Positions 7,516 through 14,371 of a stretch of 29,607 nucleotides of DNA are shown one piece after another. Every line of letters begins with the position of its first letter. Position 1 is the first letter of the stretch. This DNA comes from an uncultured Oribacterium sp. (GTDB taxonomy: Bacteria; Bacillota; Clostridia; Lachnospirales; Lachnospiraceae): contig CAAGKO010000022.1 in the NCBI GenBank assembly GCA_900770445.1, positions 1-29,607 of the forward strand, given 5' to 3'. Below the pieces are notes generated by a model. It was not told the origin of the DNA and ran no database searches. It worked only from the letters and a program-made list of their open reading frames with translations. The position numbers were made by a program, and so were the translations under genes.

Positions 7516-7655
7516 ACTCCAGGATGGTTTCTTCATCCGGGAACACCTGCATCACTTTAGGATGCTTTCGTCATCCGGGAACGCCTGCATCACTCCAGGA
7601 TGCTTTCGTCATCCGGGAACGCCTGCATCACTTCAGGATGCTTTCGTCATCCGAA
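7516..7655 (-). repeat. 38-bp tandem repeats forming serial hairpins
   Basis: A 38-bp unit is repeated about 3.7 times with exact phasing: the landmark CATCCG occurs at 7534, 7572, 7610 and 7648. Each unit holds the inverted repeat GGATG-N7-CATCC. On the - strand most hairpins read GGATGACGAAAGCATCC, with CGAAAG near the apex, a possible GNRA-type GAAA tetraloop. The copy nearest the gene is diverged (GGATGAAGAAACCATCC) but keeps the stem. The array lies wholly between the HdeD-like gene and the radical SAM gene, so it would sit in the 5' leader of the radical SAM message. Confidence 0.85.
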
Positions 7656-7671
7656 AACATTCTTTCCGTGC

Positions 7672-8238
7672 CTACATGTTTTCTTCATCGATGTAGGTAC
7701 TCCTCTTCCGCTCTTTTACGGTCAGCTTCACGGTCACCAGATTCATGACGCCTTCCAGCAGCAGGGTGCAGCCCGTCATGACCGTCGCCATCCTCGGTCC
7801 CGGCGAGCCCTTGATCACCAGAAGAAAGCTGCAGAACGCCGTCAGGATCGCGAAGATCAGCAGGATGTACCACTGCTTCAGACCGAAATCCTTCGCTTCC
7901 TTCGCCATCTGTACCTTCAGGAAGCTGTCCAGCAGCGCCACCCAGCCCAGTCCCGGCGCGAGATATGGGTAACAGCTCGAAGCATTGACCCAGACCACCA
8001 CGCCCAGCACCATCAGCAGCAGGCCGCAGGCGAGATCATAGCGAAACGCCAGGCAGTAGAGATCCTCCGAAAAGAAGCTCAGCACCCGGATGATGCCATA
8101 GGTGAACAGGATGCCTCCGCTTACGCCACAGACCACGGAAGGCGCCACCGCCGGAAACAGCCAGTACGCGATGGCTGCGAGGCAGAACAGCTGGGAAATG
8201 ATCCCATACCCATAGCGCGCGACTTTCAGTTTTTTCAC
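7672..8238 (-). CDS. HdeD/DUF308-like membrane protein
   Basis: This 188-residue hydrophobic protein has about six membrane segments arranged in a DUF308/HdeD-like way (paired short hydrophobic hairpins with small loops; GGILFTYGIIRVLS, LACGLLLMVLGVVVWVN and a late TGCTLLLEGVMNLVT segment). HdeD is linked to acid resistance in enterobacteria, but the family is broad and the role here is unknown. The preferred start is a GTG at 8238, nine bases after AGGAGGTG; the frame upstream of it crosses a strong hairpin and is unlikely to be translated. It ends in a charged tail (ERKRSTYIDEENM). It lies in a run of membrane-protein genes on the same strand, followed by the hairpin-array leader. Confidence 0.6.
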   Translation of the reverse strand: MKKLKVARYGYGIISQLFCLAAIAYWLFPAVAPSVVCGVSGGILFTYGIIRVLSFFSEDLYCLAFRYDLACGLLLMVLGVVVWVNASSCYPYLAPGLGWVALLDSFLKVQMAKEAKDFGLKQWYILLIFAILTAFCSFLLVIKGSPGPRMATVMTGCTLLLEGVMNLVTVKLTVKERKRSTYIDEENM

Positions 8239-8318
8239 TGCATCTTCACCTCCTATCCGAGCAGTACTCTGCTTCTCATGCCTGTATCCTAAGAAAATCC
8301 GCATTGACAGACAATAGA

Positions 8319-8365
8319 CAAACCGGGGATATATGTTCAGATTTCGAACACATATCCCCGGTTTG
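8319..8365. other. 20-bp near-perfect hairpin
   Basis: The arm 8319-8338 pairs with 8346-8365 over 20 bp with one mismatch and a 7-nt loop. It has no T run on either side. It lies in the leader of the HdeD-like gene, just after the gene for a small membrane peptide. A shorter hairpin (GATGGGG with CCCCATC, about 8378-8395) stands next to it. Possible roles are a regulatory hairpin or transcript-end protection. Confidence 0.6.
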
Positions 8366-8412
8366 CCCAAAACAGTTGATGGGGGCTGCCCCATCACGAA
8401 ATTCTTAAGATG

Positions 8413-8595
8413 CTACTCTACTGCGCTCACCAGCAGGAGCGTCAGCCCGACATATACGAGCGCGATCAGTGCGAGGATCGCGCAGAAGCTGATGCAGAGT
8501 ATGCGGGCATTTCTGTTTGTCGACAGATGTCGTCGTGCCAGTACGATCCCAAGCACCGCCAGCAGCAGAATCACACATGCAAGCCAGAGTGGCAT
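8413..8595 (-). CDS. Small two-helix membrane protein
   Basis: This 60-residue protein starts MPLWLACVILLLA and has two hydrophobic helices (about residues 2-20 and 32-57) joined by a short basic loop (RRHLSTNRNAR). The ATG at 8595 has a textbook AGGAGGTG ribosome site, which supports real translation. It follows the DUF3137-like gene by 14 bp, so the two are probably translated from one message. I do not recognise a family. Its small size and position suggest an accessory subunit of the neighbouring membrane protein, but this is inference. Confidence 0.6.
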   Translation of the reverse strand: MPLWLACVILLLAVLGIVLARRHLSTNRNARILCISFCAILALIALVYVGLTLLLVSAVE

Positions 8596-8609
8596 AGAGT
8601 TCACCTCCT

Positions 8610-9488
8610 TTACGAAATCAGAAACGCATCGATCGTGTCGGTGAACCACTTGATTTCCCGCGCGAAACGCGCCCGGAGCTCTGCCGGGGCTTCCTTCCCC
8701 TTCACGGTGTCGAAGAATCCGTGCCCGCTGTGCACCGCGATGTAGAGCTTCCCGTCGGTGTTCAGGTTCAGCGCGAGCTTTCCGCCCGCCGCCTCCGACA
8801 CTGCAAGGATCCGCTCCATGCGCGCCGGCGTGAGAAGAAGCAGCGCCGTCGTCTCCTCCCCGCTCGTCAGATTGAAGCGCTTATCAAAGGCGGCGTTCCC
8901 CGTCTTGATGCCGCGACCGCTGAACACCTTATCGAGGGCCCCACGTGGCCAGATCGTAAACCAGGTCGGGAAGCTCTGCCCGAGTTCGCACAGCATCCAC
9001 TGCCCGCGGTAGACCTCGCGCTCATTCTTCTCCCACAGCCCGGTCTCCTCCCGCTGGATCTCCTCGGAATCCACCAGCTTCACCGTGCAGAGCTCGATGG
9101 TTTTTCCCTGGTACGTTCCGCGGATATACCCGCTGCCGTGACAGTAGTCGTGCGTCGGCACCGGAATATTCGTATCCCCCTGGTACAGCAGCTTCGGATC
9201 GGGCGGGTTCTGATCGATATCCTGAAACATTGCCCCCAGGATGTCCGGCGCGACCCCCTCGAAGGTCTGCCGGTTCACCTGGTCGCGTGCCTTCCCCTGC
9301 AGCATCTGCCCGAGTGCCAGCACCACGCCGCCGAAAATCATCACCACGAAGTTGCCGAGCAGAACGCCCGTCACCGCGACTACGAAGCCGAGCGTCGCCA
9401 GCAGCTTCCCGGCCATCCGCCCGCCGCTGCTCTTCCCCAGCGCCCATGACAGCTCCGCATCCGTCATCTTCCTGTTCTCATCTCCCAT
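8610..9488 (-). CDS. DUF3137-like membrane-anchored protein
   Basis: This 292-residue protein has an N-terminal soluble stretch, two close membrane segments at about residues 28-62 (LATLGFVVAVTGVLLG and FVVMIFGGVVLALGQML) and a C-terminal cytosolic or exposed domain. That domain contains FSGRGIKTGNAAFDKRFNL, LLLTPARMERIL and DGKLYIAVHSG, which resembles the DUF3137 family. No biochemical role is established for that family that I can state. The start at 9488 (MGDENRKMTD) has GGAGAAAAA upstream; a second in-frame ATG (MTDAELSW) is close by. It is the first gene after the lipoprotein block and probably leads an operon with the 60-aa membrane peptide. Confidence 0.6.
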   Translation of the reverse strand: MGDENRKMTDAELSWALGKSSGGRMAGKLLATLGFVVAVTGVLLGNFVVMIFGGVVLALGQMLQGKARDQVNRQTFEGVAPDILGAMFQDIDQNPPDPKLLYQGDTNIPVPTHDYCHGSGYIRGTYQGKTIELCTVKLVDSEEIQREETGLWEKNEREVYRGQWMLCELGQSFPTWFTIWPRGALDKVFSGRGIKTGNAAFDKRFNLTSGEETTALLLLTPARMERILAVSEAAGGKLALNLNTDGKLYIAVHSGHGFFDTVKGKEAPAELRARFAREIKWFTDTIDAFLIS

Positions 9489-9504
9489 TTTTTCTCCTTC
9501 CTCC

Positions 9505-9577
9505 AGTTTATGGGGTCTGACCCCATTAAATTTTTCTAAACAGATTCTAAACTCAAGTTTATGGGGTCTGACCCCAT
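9505..9577. repeat. Dispersed palindrome, copies 2 and 3 as a pair
   Basis: Two full palindromes with cores GGGGTCTGACCCC at 9512-9524 and 9563-9575 are joined by an AT-rich spacer containing TTTTTCTAAACAG and TCTAAACT. The whole two-palindrome unit of about 75 bp is nearly duplicated at 11042-11113. It lies between the DUF3137-like gene and the first lipoprotein gene. Confidence 0.85.
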
Positions 9578-9613
9578 TAAGAAATCATTACGAAATCCTT
9601 AAGGCGTCGTAAG

Positions 9614-9626
9614 GGGGTCTGACCCC
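9614..9626. repeat. Dispersed palindrome, copy 4 (core only)
   Basis: The core GGGGTCTGACCCC is present but the AT-rich shoulders (TTTAT/ATTAAA) are lost. It sits 15 bp downstream of the lipoprotein stop codon on the - strand. Confidence 0.75.
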
Positions 9627-9640
9627 GCGGCCGCTTCCGT

Positions 9641-11014
9641 TCACTCGCAGATTCTGAAATACAGGCTGCTGTACGGTGCCAGTGTCGGCAGGTTCATCAC
9701 ATCCGCTTCCGGGGCGATGCTGTCGAACTGCATGCGCTTCGCGTCGTCCTTGTAGTCCCACGGCTCCGCCTGCGCGGCGAACACGAGGCCGTCGTAGTCC
9801 TCCGGTACATACGCAACGTAGCTCTTCGTAAGCACCTGCGCCCAGTCGCCGACGTTGTACTGCCAGTCGGTGGAGTACGCAAATTCGATCTGCTCGCGCT
9901 CGCCATCCCGGTTAATCGTGTGCAGGTAGTAGTTCTCCCCGCGCTCCGTGGCGCCGTAGGCCGTCGCGGCCGTCAGCCACATGCCGGTGTAGTAGTCGTA
10001 CAGCTCACTGCTCGTGACGGTGATGTAATCCTGCGGGAACACCGTAATCGCGCCCTGCGGGATATAGCAGATCGCGTCAAACTGCAGCTCCCGGATACCG
10101 TCGTGCGTCTGGTCGTACTTCTTCGTGACCTCCCAGTAGCAGTCGCCGCGGTTGTAGCCCTCGCCGAGCCCCACATAGCTCGACACGCCGCCCTCCAGCA
10201 GGTAGGTTCCCTGGTCGACGCGCCCCTCGATATCGAGGCCATTCCGCTCGAAGTACGCTGCCTGCGACCGAATCTCCTCCACTGGAAGCAGCGCCCCGCC
10301 CGTCAGGATGTCCATGAGTTCACCGCTCTCGCTCCGGTCGAGGTACATCACCTCATCACTGCTGGCGTACTCCAGCGTCAGCCCGTCCTCATCCACGAGC
10401 AGCGTGCCGTACTCGATGACCTCGTCCTGATCGTTCACGAATTCCCAGGTCCCGTCGTCGTGGACACGCAGCCACCTGTTCGCGCCCACGTACTCCCAGA
10501 GGCCAATGTAATCGGCCAGCAGATCGTCATTTTCCGGCTCGGTGACGACATCCGATACGTAGAGATTTGACAGCACCGGCTGGTAAACGTAGCCGTCCGC
10601 CGCATCCCAGTACCACACGAGATTACTGTGCGTCATATCCGGGTGCTGCAGAAAAAGCTCAACATCCGTCTGCCCATCGCCATCGAAATCGTCGAAGGTG
10701 AAGTCGACTCCGCAGTCGCCGATCTCCGGAAATTCCTCCGGAAAATTCACGCTGTCCACCACCTCCGGCTCGAACTGATCACGGAAAAACGCCGCGCTCA
10801 TCGGGTCCACGGTTGCCAGCACCGTGATGCTCTCCCCGTCCCGCACGATCGTGCCCTTGCCGACCACCACCCCGGTCGTCCGCCAGTCCTCCCCCGCGAC
10901 ATCATCACTTCCGGTGCTCTCCGTCGTTTCCGCACTACCGCCGCACGCCGCGAGCATGAGGCACAGCACCACCACGCCGATCAGCCCATATCTCCTCTTC
11001 CACTTCCCGCTCAT
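9641..11014 (-). CDS. Lipoprotein with GxW-type domains (paralogue A)
   Basis: This 457-residue protein starts with a lipoprotein signal (MSGKWKRRYG, hydrophobic stretch, LAACGG with Cys24 as the lipidated residue), so it should be anchored to the outer face of the membrane. A Ser/Thr/Glu-rich linker follows. A segment with FTFDDFDGDGQTDVELFLQ resembles an Asp-rich calcium-type loop, and YIGLWEYVGANRWLRVHDDGTWEF resembles a lipocalin-like GxW repeat. The C-terminal half contains further beta-rich acidic sequence. Very few Lys and many Asp/Glu residues make it strongly acidic. The start is supported by AGAGGAGACT before the ATG. Signal sequence and upstream DNA match those of the next lipoprotein gene, showing a duplication. 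The ligand or role is unknown. Confidence 0.75.
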   Translation of the reverse strand: MSGKWKRRYGLIGVVVLCLMLAACGGSAETTESTGSDDVAGEDWRTTGVVVGKGTIVRDGESITVLATVDPMSAAFFRDQFEPEVVDSVNFPEEFPEIGDCGVDFTFDDFDGDGQTDVELFLQHPDMTHSNLVWYWDAADGYVYQPVLSNLYVSDVVTEPENDDLLADYIGLWEYVGANRWLRVHDDGTWEFVNDQDEVIEYGTLLVDEDGLTLEYASSDEVMYLDRSESGELMDILTGGALLPVEEIRSQAAYFERNGLDIEGRVDQGTYLLEGGVSSYVGLGEGYNRGDCYWEVTKKYDQTHDGIRELQFDAICYIPQGAITVFPQDYITVTSSELYDYYTGMWLTAATAYGATERGENYYLHTINRDGEREQIEFAYSTDWQYNVGDWAQVLTKSYVAYVPEDYDGLVFAAQAEPWDYKDDAKRMQFDSIAPEADVMNLPTLAPYSSLYFRICE

Positions 11015-11041
11015 AGTCTCCTCTCTTTCTCTGCCCGTCCG

Positions 11042-11113
11042 TTTATGGGGTCTGACCCCATTAAATTTTTCTAAACAGAATCTAAACTGAAGTTTATAGG
11101 GTCAGACCCCATT
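11042..11113. repeat. Dispersed palindrome, copies 5 and 6 as a pair
   Basis: The cores are at 11047-11059 (GGGGTCTGACCCC) and 11098-11110 (AGGGTCAGACCCC, one base changed). The spacer contains TTTTTCTAAACAG and TCTAAACT, as in the pair at 9505-9577. This pair separates the two paralogous lipoprotein genes. Confidence 0.85.
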
Positions 11114-11143
11114 AAATTTCTATTAAATATCATGCCTGCTGCT

Positions 11144-12040
11144 TCATTTCTCCATCAGGTAATACACGCCTTCGTCGCCCCAGACCAGCGCATCCTCATC
11201 AAACTCGAAGACGCGGTAGGACACGCCTTCGTACTGAGTGGAGTCCGCATAATAAGTGCTGGTTTCGCTCGTCGAGTAGCCGAGGAAGCCGTGATCCATC
11301 TCCGCCGCTTCGGTGCCCGGTGCGCGCTGATAGTAGCTCCAGTTGCCCTTGCCATCGATCACGATATACGTCTCCGCCGCGAGATCCCCCTCGTAGTACC
11401 ATATACCCTTGAATTCGGAAACATTGCGCTGGCAAAGATCGGAATCCCAGCTCCAGTAGCCGTCGGAATGCCGGTCCGTATTGCCTTCAAGACGACCGTT
11501 CCATGCCGGCACCTCATCCTGCGCCGGCTCATCATCTTCTGTGAGACGACCGCCATCCTCATACCAGAGATACTCCATGCCCTCCCCCGGGTTGAAGTAG
11601 CCGTGCGCCGCACTGTAGAGCTGCCCATCCTCCATCATGATGCGGCTGCCGGAATCATCCCGATTGCTGTAAGCATAAATCGCTTCCCACTCCGGCTCGT
11701 AGCGAAGATAGCCATCGTCCACGATCTCGCCCGCGAGGTACAGCCACCAGTTTCCCTCCGCATCGATCTCCATGGAATCGTACTCGTTGTTCGCCTCCCC
11801 GAGCCAGATGCCCGCGAAGCCGCTGAAATCATTGACCGTGTCCTCGGTGAGCAGGTCCCCTCCGAGCCCCTCGTTCGGGTCATCCACCGGCGAAAGCGTC
11901 GTCTCCGCCTGAGAAAACACGGATTCCTCTCCACCTGCCTCGCTCTCCACCGTTTCTTCCGCACCACCGCACGCCGCAAGACCGAGACACAGTACCGCCA
12001 TCACGATCAGACCATATTTTCTTTTCCATTTCTCGCTCAT
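11144..12040 (-). CDS. Lipoprotein with two GxW-type repeats (paralogue B)
   Basis: This 298-residue lipoprotein has nearly the same signal as paralogue A (MSEKWKRKYG, LAACGG, Cys24). The mature part contains two related repeats, one beginning FAGIWLGEANNEYDSMEID and a second FKGIWYYEGDLAAETYIVID, each with GNW about 25 residues later, in the manner of lipocalin-like or META-like beta modules. The second ATG of a double ATG (12040) is chosen because it aligns with the start of paralogue A and has better spacing to GAGAGGAA; 12043 is the alternative. The sequence between the start codon and the palindrome upstream is shared with paralogue A. It is very acidic. Probably a surface protein; function unknown. 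Confidence 0.75.
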   Translation of the reverse strand: MSEKWKRKYGLIVMAVLCLGLAACGGAEETVESEAGGEESVFSQAETTLSPVDDPNEGLGGDLLTEDTVNDFSGFAGIWLGEANNEYDSMEIDAEGNWWLYLAGEIVDDGYLRYEPEWEAIYAYSNRDDSGSRIMMEDGQLYSAAHGYFNPGEGMEYLWYEDGGRLTEDDEPAQDEVPAWNGRLEGNTDRHSDGYWSWDSDLCQRNVSEFKGIWYYEGDLAAETYIVIDGKGNWSYYQRAPGTEAAEMDHGFLGYSTSETSTYYADSTQYEGVSYRVFEFDEDALVWGDEGVYYLMEK

Positions 12041-12067
12041 CATTTCCTCTCTTTCTCTGCCCACCAG

Positions 12068-12091
12068 TTTATGGGGTCTGACCCCATTAAA
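12068..12091. repeat. Dispersed palindrome, copy 7
   Basis: The core GGGGTCTGACCCC is at 12073-12085 with shoulders TTTAT and ATTAAAT. It lies between lipoprotein genes B and C. Confidence 0.85.
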
Positions 12092-12104
12092 TGCCGGCGG
12101 CAGC

Positions 12105-13652
12105 TCATGCCGCCTCATCCGTGAGATACAGTCCACCGAAGATGTCCTGCGCGATGCCATCCATGTCTTCGGCGGCATCCATATCCGTGCAGACGCCATA
12201 GAGGTAGGTGTACTGGTCGGTGTCCATCGCGAAAACGGTCCACTTCACGGTGTCTTCATTCGCGCCGGTCGTAAACTCCACGATATAGACCGGATACGAG
12301 AATTTCTCTGTCAGCGTCGTGTCCTGCGTGATCGAGCGCAGCTCGTAGATATCCGTTTCATCGAGCTTCCGTGCACAGTCGACGAGGTACTGCTCGAGAT
12401 CATCGGTCTCCGCATCTGCGTCCTTCGCCAGAACCGTGTTCACGAGCATCGTCAGTCCATCCGCCGTGATGTCTGCATAGTAGTAGGTTCCATCCGCATA
12501 GTTGTCATTTCGTATGGTCTGCATCCCGGTAAACGGAAGCGCACCGCCCATCAGCACCGGAATCGTCGCGCTGTCCGCCGGAATCAGGTCACCGCGACCA
12601 TCATCTGATTCTTCCGCCGCCTGCTCTGCCGAACCCAGACCACTGCCATCCCCCGCCTGCTCTTCCGGGATCAGGTCGCCTCGACCATCGCCCGGCCAGT
12701 CCGTGCCCCAGACCGCTGCCGGGTCATACGGCGTCTCCGGCCACGCCGGCGCGAACGCCTGCCCTGCCTCGTCATAAGCCATGCCATCGTCCGCCAGGGT
12801 GTACCCGGCCGGCACCGCGAACTCGTGGACGCCATCGCTGTACCAGAGACGGCCATCCGCCTCCCGGAAACCTGCATTGGCCAGATCCGCATACTGCGTC
12901 ACCGCACCGTTCCGGTAGAACACGCCGGTGCTGCGCGCATCCGTATCGCGCGGCGCGCCGCCATCCGGGAAGAGCACGAAGCTGTTGCCGTCCGCGCTGA
13001 GGCACGGGTAGAGGATCTCAGCCCCACCGAGGAAGAACCCGCGCCCATCCTCCCTGTCATACATGTCGCCGCTGCTCTTGACGCCGATCGGGTCACTCTC
13101 CGCGACCTTCATCGCCGTCGTATCGAAGACATACGAGTAGCCGCGTGCATTCTGCCACTCGCCGTCCAGCACGTGCCGATCGAACGGCGCCAGCTCCTCC
13201 GCCGCCGGGTCGAAGTGCCGCTCATTGAGCTCGCCCCACTCGCCGCCGGACTCCCCGTTCACGTGGTACGGCATCAGCCCGCCCGCATCCTCGAGGAGGT
13301 AATAATCATTTTCGCCATCGAGGTCCCCGTAGATCAGCACGAGATCCTCGTCGTCATGCTCGAGACTGCCCGTGCCGACCCGCCCGTACCAGGTCCGGTA
13401 GGTGTAGCTACCCTCCGGCAGATTCAGCAGGAGCCGCCCGCCGTCCGCCGCTGCCCAGCTCGTCACATCCGCCTCGAAATCCGCGTCCTCGAGAAGCTTT
13501 CCCATCCCGCGGGATGCGCTCGTCGTCTCCGCGCCACTTTCTGTATCGCCGTTCCCTGTTCCGCGGCCAATGCCTCCGCCGCATGCGCAGATGGCGAGGG
13601 TGGTCAGCAGCGTCCCCAGAAGGACTGTGTATCGTTTCCCGTTCTTCTTCAT
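12105..13652 (-). CDS. Large acidic lipoprotein (C)
   Basis: This 515-residue protein begins MKKNGKRYTV with a hydrophobic stretch and ICACGG, so Cys24 is the probable lipidation site. A Gly/Thr/Ser/Glu-rich linker follows. The mature part is acidic, with an early DGEWQNARGYSYVF segment that recalls the GxW repeats of the two neighbouring lipoproteins. A phrase DGRGDLIP occurs twice, about 30 residues apart, flanking a Gly/Ser/Glu-rich linker, which points to a small internal duplication near the middle. The last 140 residues (from about MQTIRNDNYADG) form a separate domain. The ATG at 13652 follows AAGGAGAGG; longer in-frame starts lack this. The function is unknown, and position suggests it belongs with lipoproteins A and B. 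Confidence 0.7.
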   Translation of the reverse strand: MKKNGKRYTVLLGTLLTTLAICACGGGIGRGTGNGDTESGAETTSASRGMGKLLEDADFEADVTSWAAADGGRLLLNLPEGSYTYRTWYGRVGTGSLEHDDEDLVLIYGDLDGENDYYLLEDAGGLMPYHVNGESGGEWGELNERHFDPAAEELAPFDRHVLDGEWQNARGYSYVFDTTAMKVAESDPIGVKSSGDMYDREDGRGFFLGGAEILYPCLSADGNSFVLFPDGGAPRDTDARSTGVFYRNGAVTQYADLANAGFREADGRLWYSDGVHEFAVPAGYTLADDGMAYDEAGQAFAPAWPETPYDPAAVWGTDWPGDGRGDLIPEEQAGDGSGLGSAEQAAEESDDGRGDLIPADSATIPVLMGGALPFTGMQTIRNDNYADGTYYYADITADGLTMLVNTVLAKDADAETDDLEQYLVDCARKLDETDIYELRSITQDTTLTEKFSYPVYIVEFTTGANEDTVKWTVFAMDTDQYTYLYGVCTDMDAAEDMDGIAQDIFGGLYLTDEAA

Positions 13653-13703
13653 GATCCTCTCCTTTTTCACATGCATCCTGTCCGGATGCGACGTTTTCCC
13701 GCT

Positions 13704-13734
13704 CGTTCCGGATGCACCATGTCCATACGGAACG
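13704..13734 (-). other. Hairpin in the leader of lipoprotein C
   Basis: CGTTCCG (13704-13710) pairs with CGGAACG (13728-13734) around a 17-nt loop. It lies between the DUF2442-like gene and lipoprotein C. No T run follows, so a full terminator is unlikely. Confidence 0.35.
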
Positions 13735-13744
13735 CATTCTCTCC

Positions 13745-13993
13745 TCATCCGTGTCCATGCTCCTGCTCCGCCATCGACAGGATCTCGTCATGACTCAGCT
13801 CCACATCGCCGAAGCGGACGAAGATGCCATTCGTCACCGCGCTGCGCCACACCGCAGGGTCAACCAGCGGGCGGAAGCGGATCTTGTCGAGATAGGGCTT
13901 CATGTCGAGCAGAAGCCGGCTTCCGGACACATAATCGACCTGCAGCACATAATCATTGAGCGGTGAAACCGCCGTAAGATACCTTCGGTTCAC
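13745..13993 (-). CDS. DUF2442-like small protein
   Basis: This 82-residue protein matches the pattern of DUF2442-type proteins: an N-terminal V-x-P-x-x-D-Y-x-L-x-V-x-Y/F segment (VSPLNDYVLQVDYVSG), a middle P-L-x-D-P-x-x-W/F segment and a late VRFGDVELSHDEI close to the end. Such proteins are often encoded beside DUF4160 partners in small two-gene units, and no such partner is seen here. Translation probably starts at the GTG at 13993, which has GGAGGG about nine bases upstream. It ends in a His/Gly-rich tail (EQEHGHG). Its function is not established. Confidence 0.65.
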   Translation of the reverse strand: MNRRYLTAVSPLNDYVLQVDYVSGSRLLLDMKPYLDKIRFRPLVDPAVWRSAVTNGIFVRFGDVELSHDEILSMAEQEHGHG

Positions 13994-14032
13994 GTGCGTG
14001 CCCTCCTTTCCTCTGAATAGAAATTGCTGTAT

Positions 14033-14289
14033 GAACGTTCAGTTTAGGGGACCCGGCGGACCAGCAACAGAAGCACAGTACTTCGAGACCGGTTCAATCT
14101 AAGCCGGGGACCCCTAAGCGGCACTAGGCCCTCTGCAATCGCTGAGTTTTCTTTATGAAAACTCAGCGTTGCTAGAGGGTTCCAGGGAGAGATAACACCA
14201 AGTGCCGCTAAGGGGACCCGACTTGATTTCACACGGTCTCTACGTATGGCTTCTGTTGCCGGTCCACCGGGTCCCCTCCCCGAACGTTC
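14033..14289. mobile_element. Nested MITE-like palindromic element
   Basis: The element is bounded by GAACGTTC at both ends (14033-14040 and 14282-14289). The outer arms pair over about 60 bp with interruptions: GGGGACCCGG near 14047 with CCGGGTCCCC near 14268, GGACC near 14058 with GGTCC near 14261, and CAACAGAAGC near 14065 with GCTTCTGTTG near 14249. It contains no gene. The outer arms resemble the element at 21515-21631, while the centre (about 14104-14220) is a second palindrome absent from that copy. This suggests one non-autonomous element inserted into another, or a long structured RNA. Confidence 0.75.
14104..14220. repeat. Inner palindrome of the nested element
   Basis: CCCCTAAGCGGCACT (14111-14125) pairs with AGTGCCGCTAAGGGG (14201-14215) with one mismatch. 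Inside it, a segment starting CCCTCTGCAA near 14129 and ending GAGTTTTC near 14151 pairs with GAAAACTCAGCG at 14157-14168 and the following GCTAGAGGG. Together this makes an almost complete hairpin more than 100 nt long. Confidence 0.75.
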
Positions 14290-14302
14290 TATCTTTGCAA
14301 TT

Positions 14303-14335
14303 AAAAATCCACCGTACATTTACTGTACGGTGGAT
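14303..14335 (-). terminator. Intrinsic terminator of the LuxR-type gene
   Basis: ATCCACCGTACA (14307-14318) pairs perfectly with TGTACGGTGGAT (14324-14335). On the - strand the stem is followed by TTTTTAA. It stands 37 bp after the stop codon of the MalT/LuxR-type gene. Confidence 0.9.
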
Positions 14336-14371
14336 GAGATGTAATTAATATTAACCAAAGGTTAGGTGTTT

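Noticed and set aside
7516..7655. Possible CRISPR array
   Set aside because: The 38-bp units are contiguous and near-identical throughout, with no unique spacers and no cas genes in the window; it is a tandem repeat.
8239..8397. N-terminal extension of the HdeD-like protein to 8397
   Set aside because: The extension passes through a 20-bp hairpin, encodes no hydrophobic or conserved sequence, and has no ribosome site, whereas the GTG at 8238 has AGGAGGTG.
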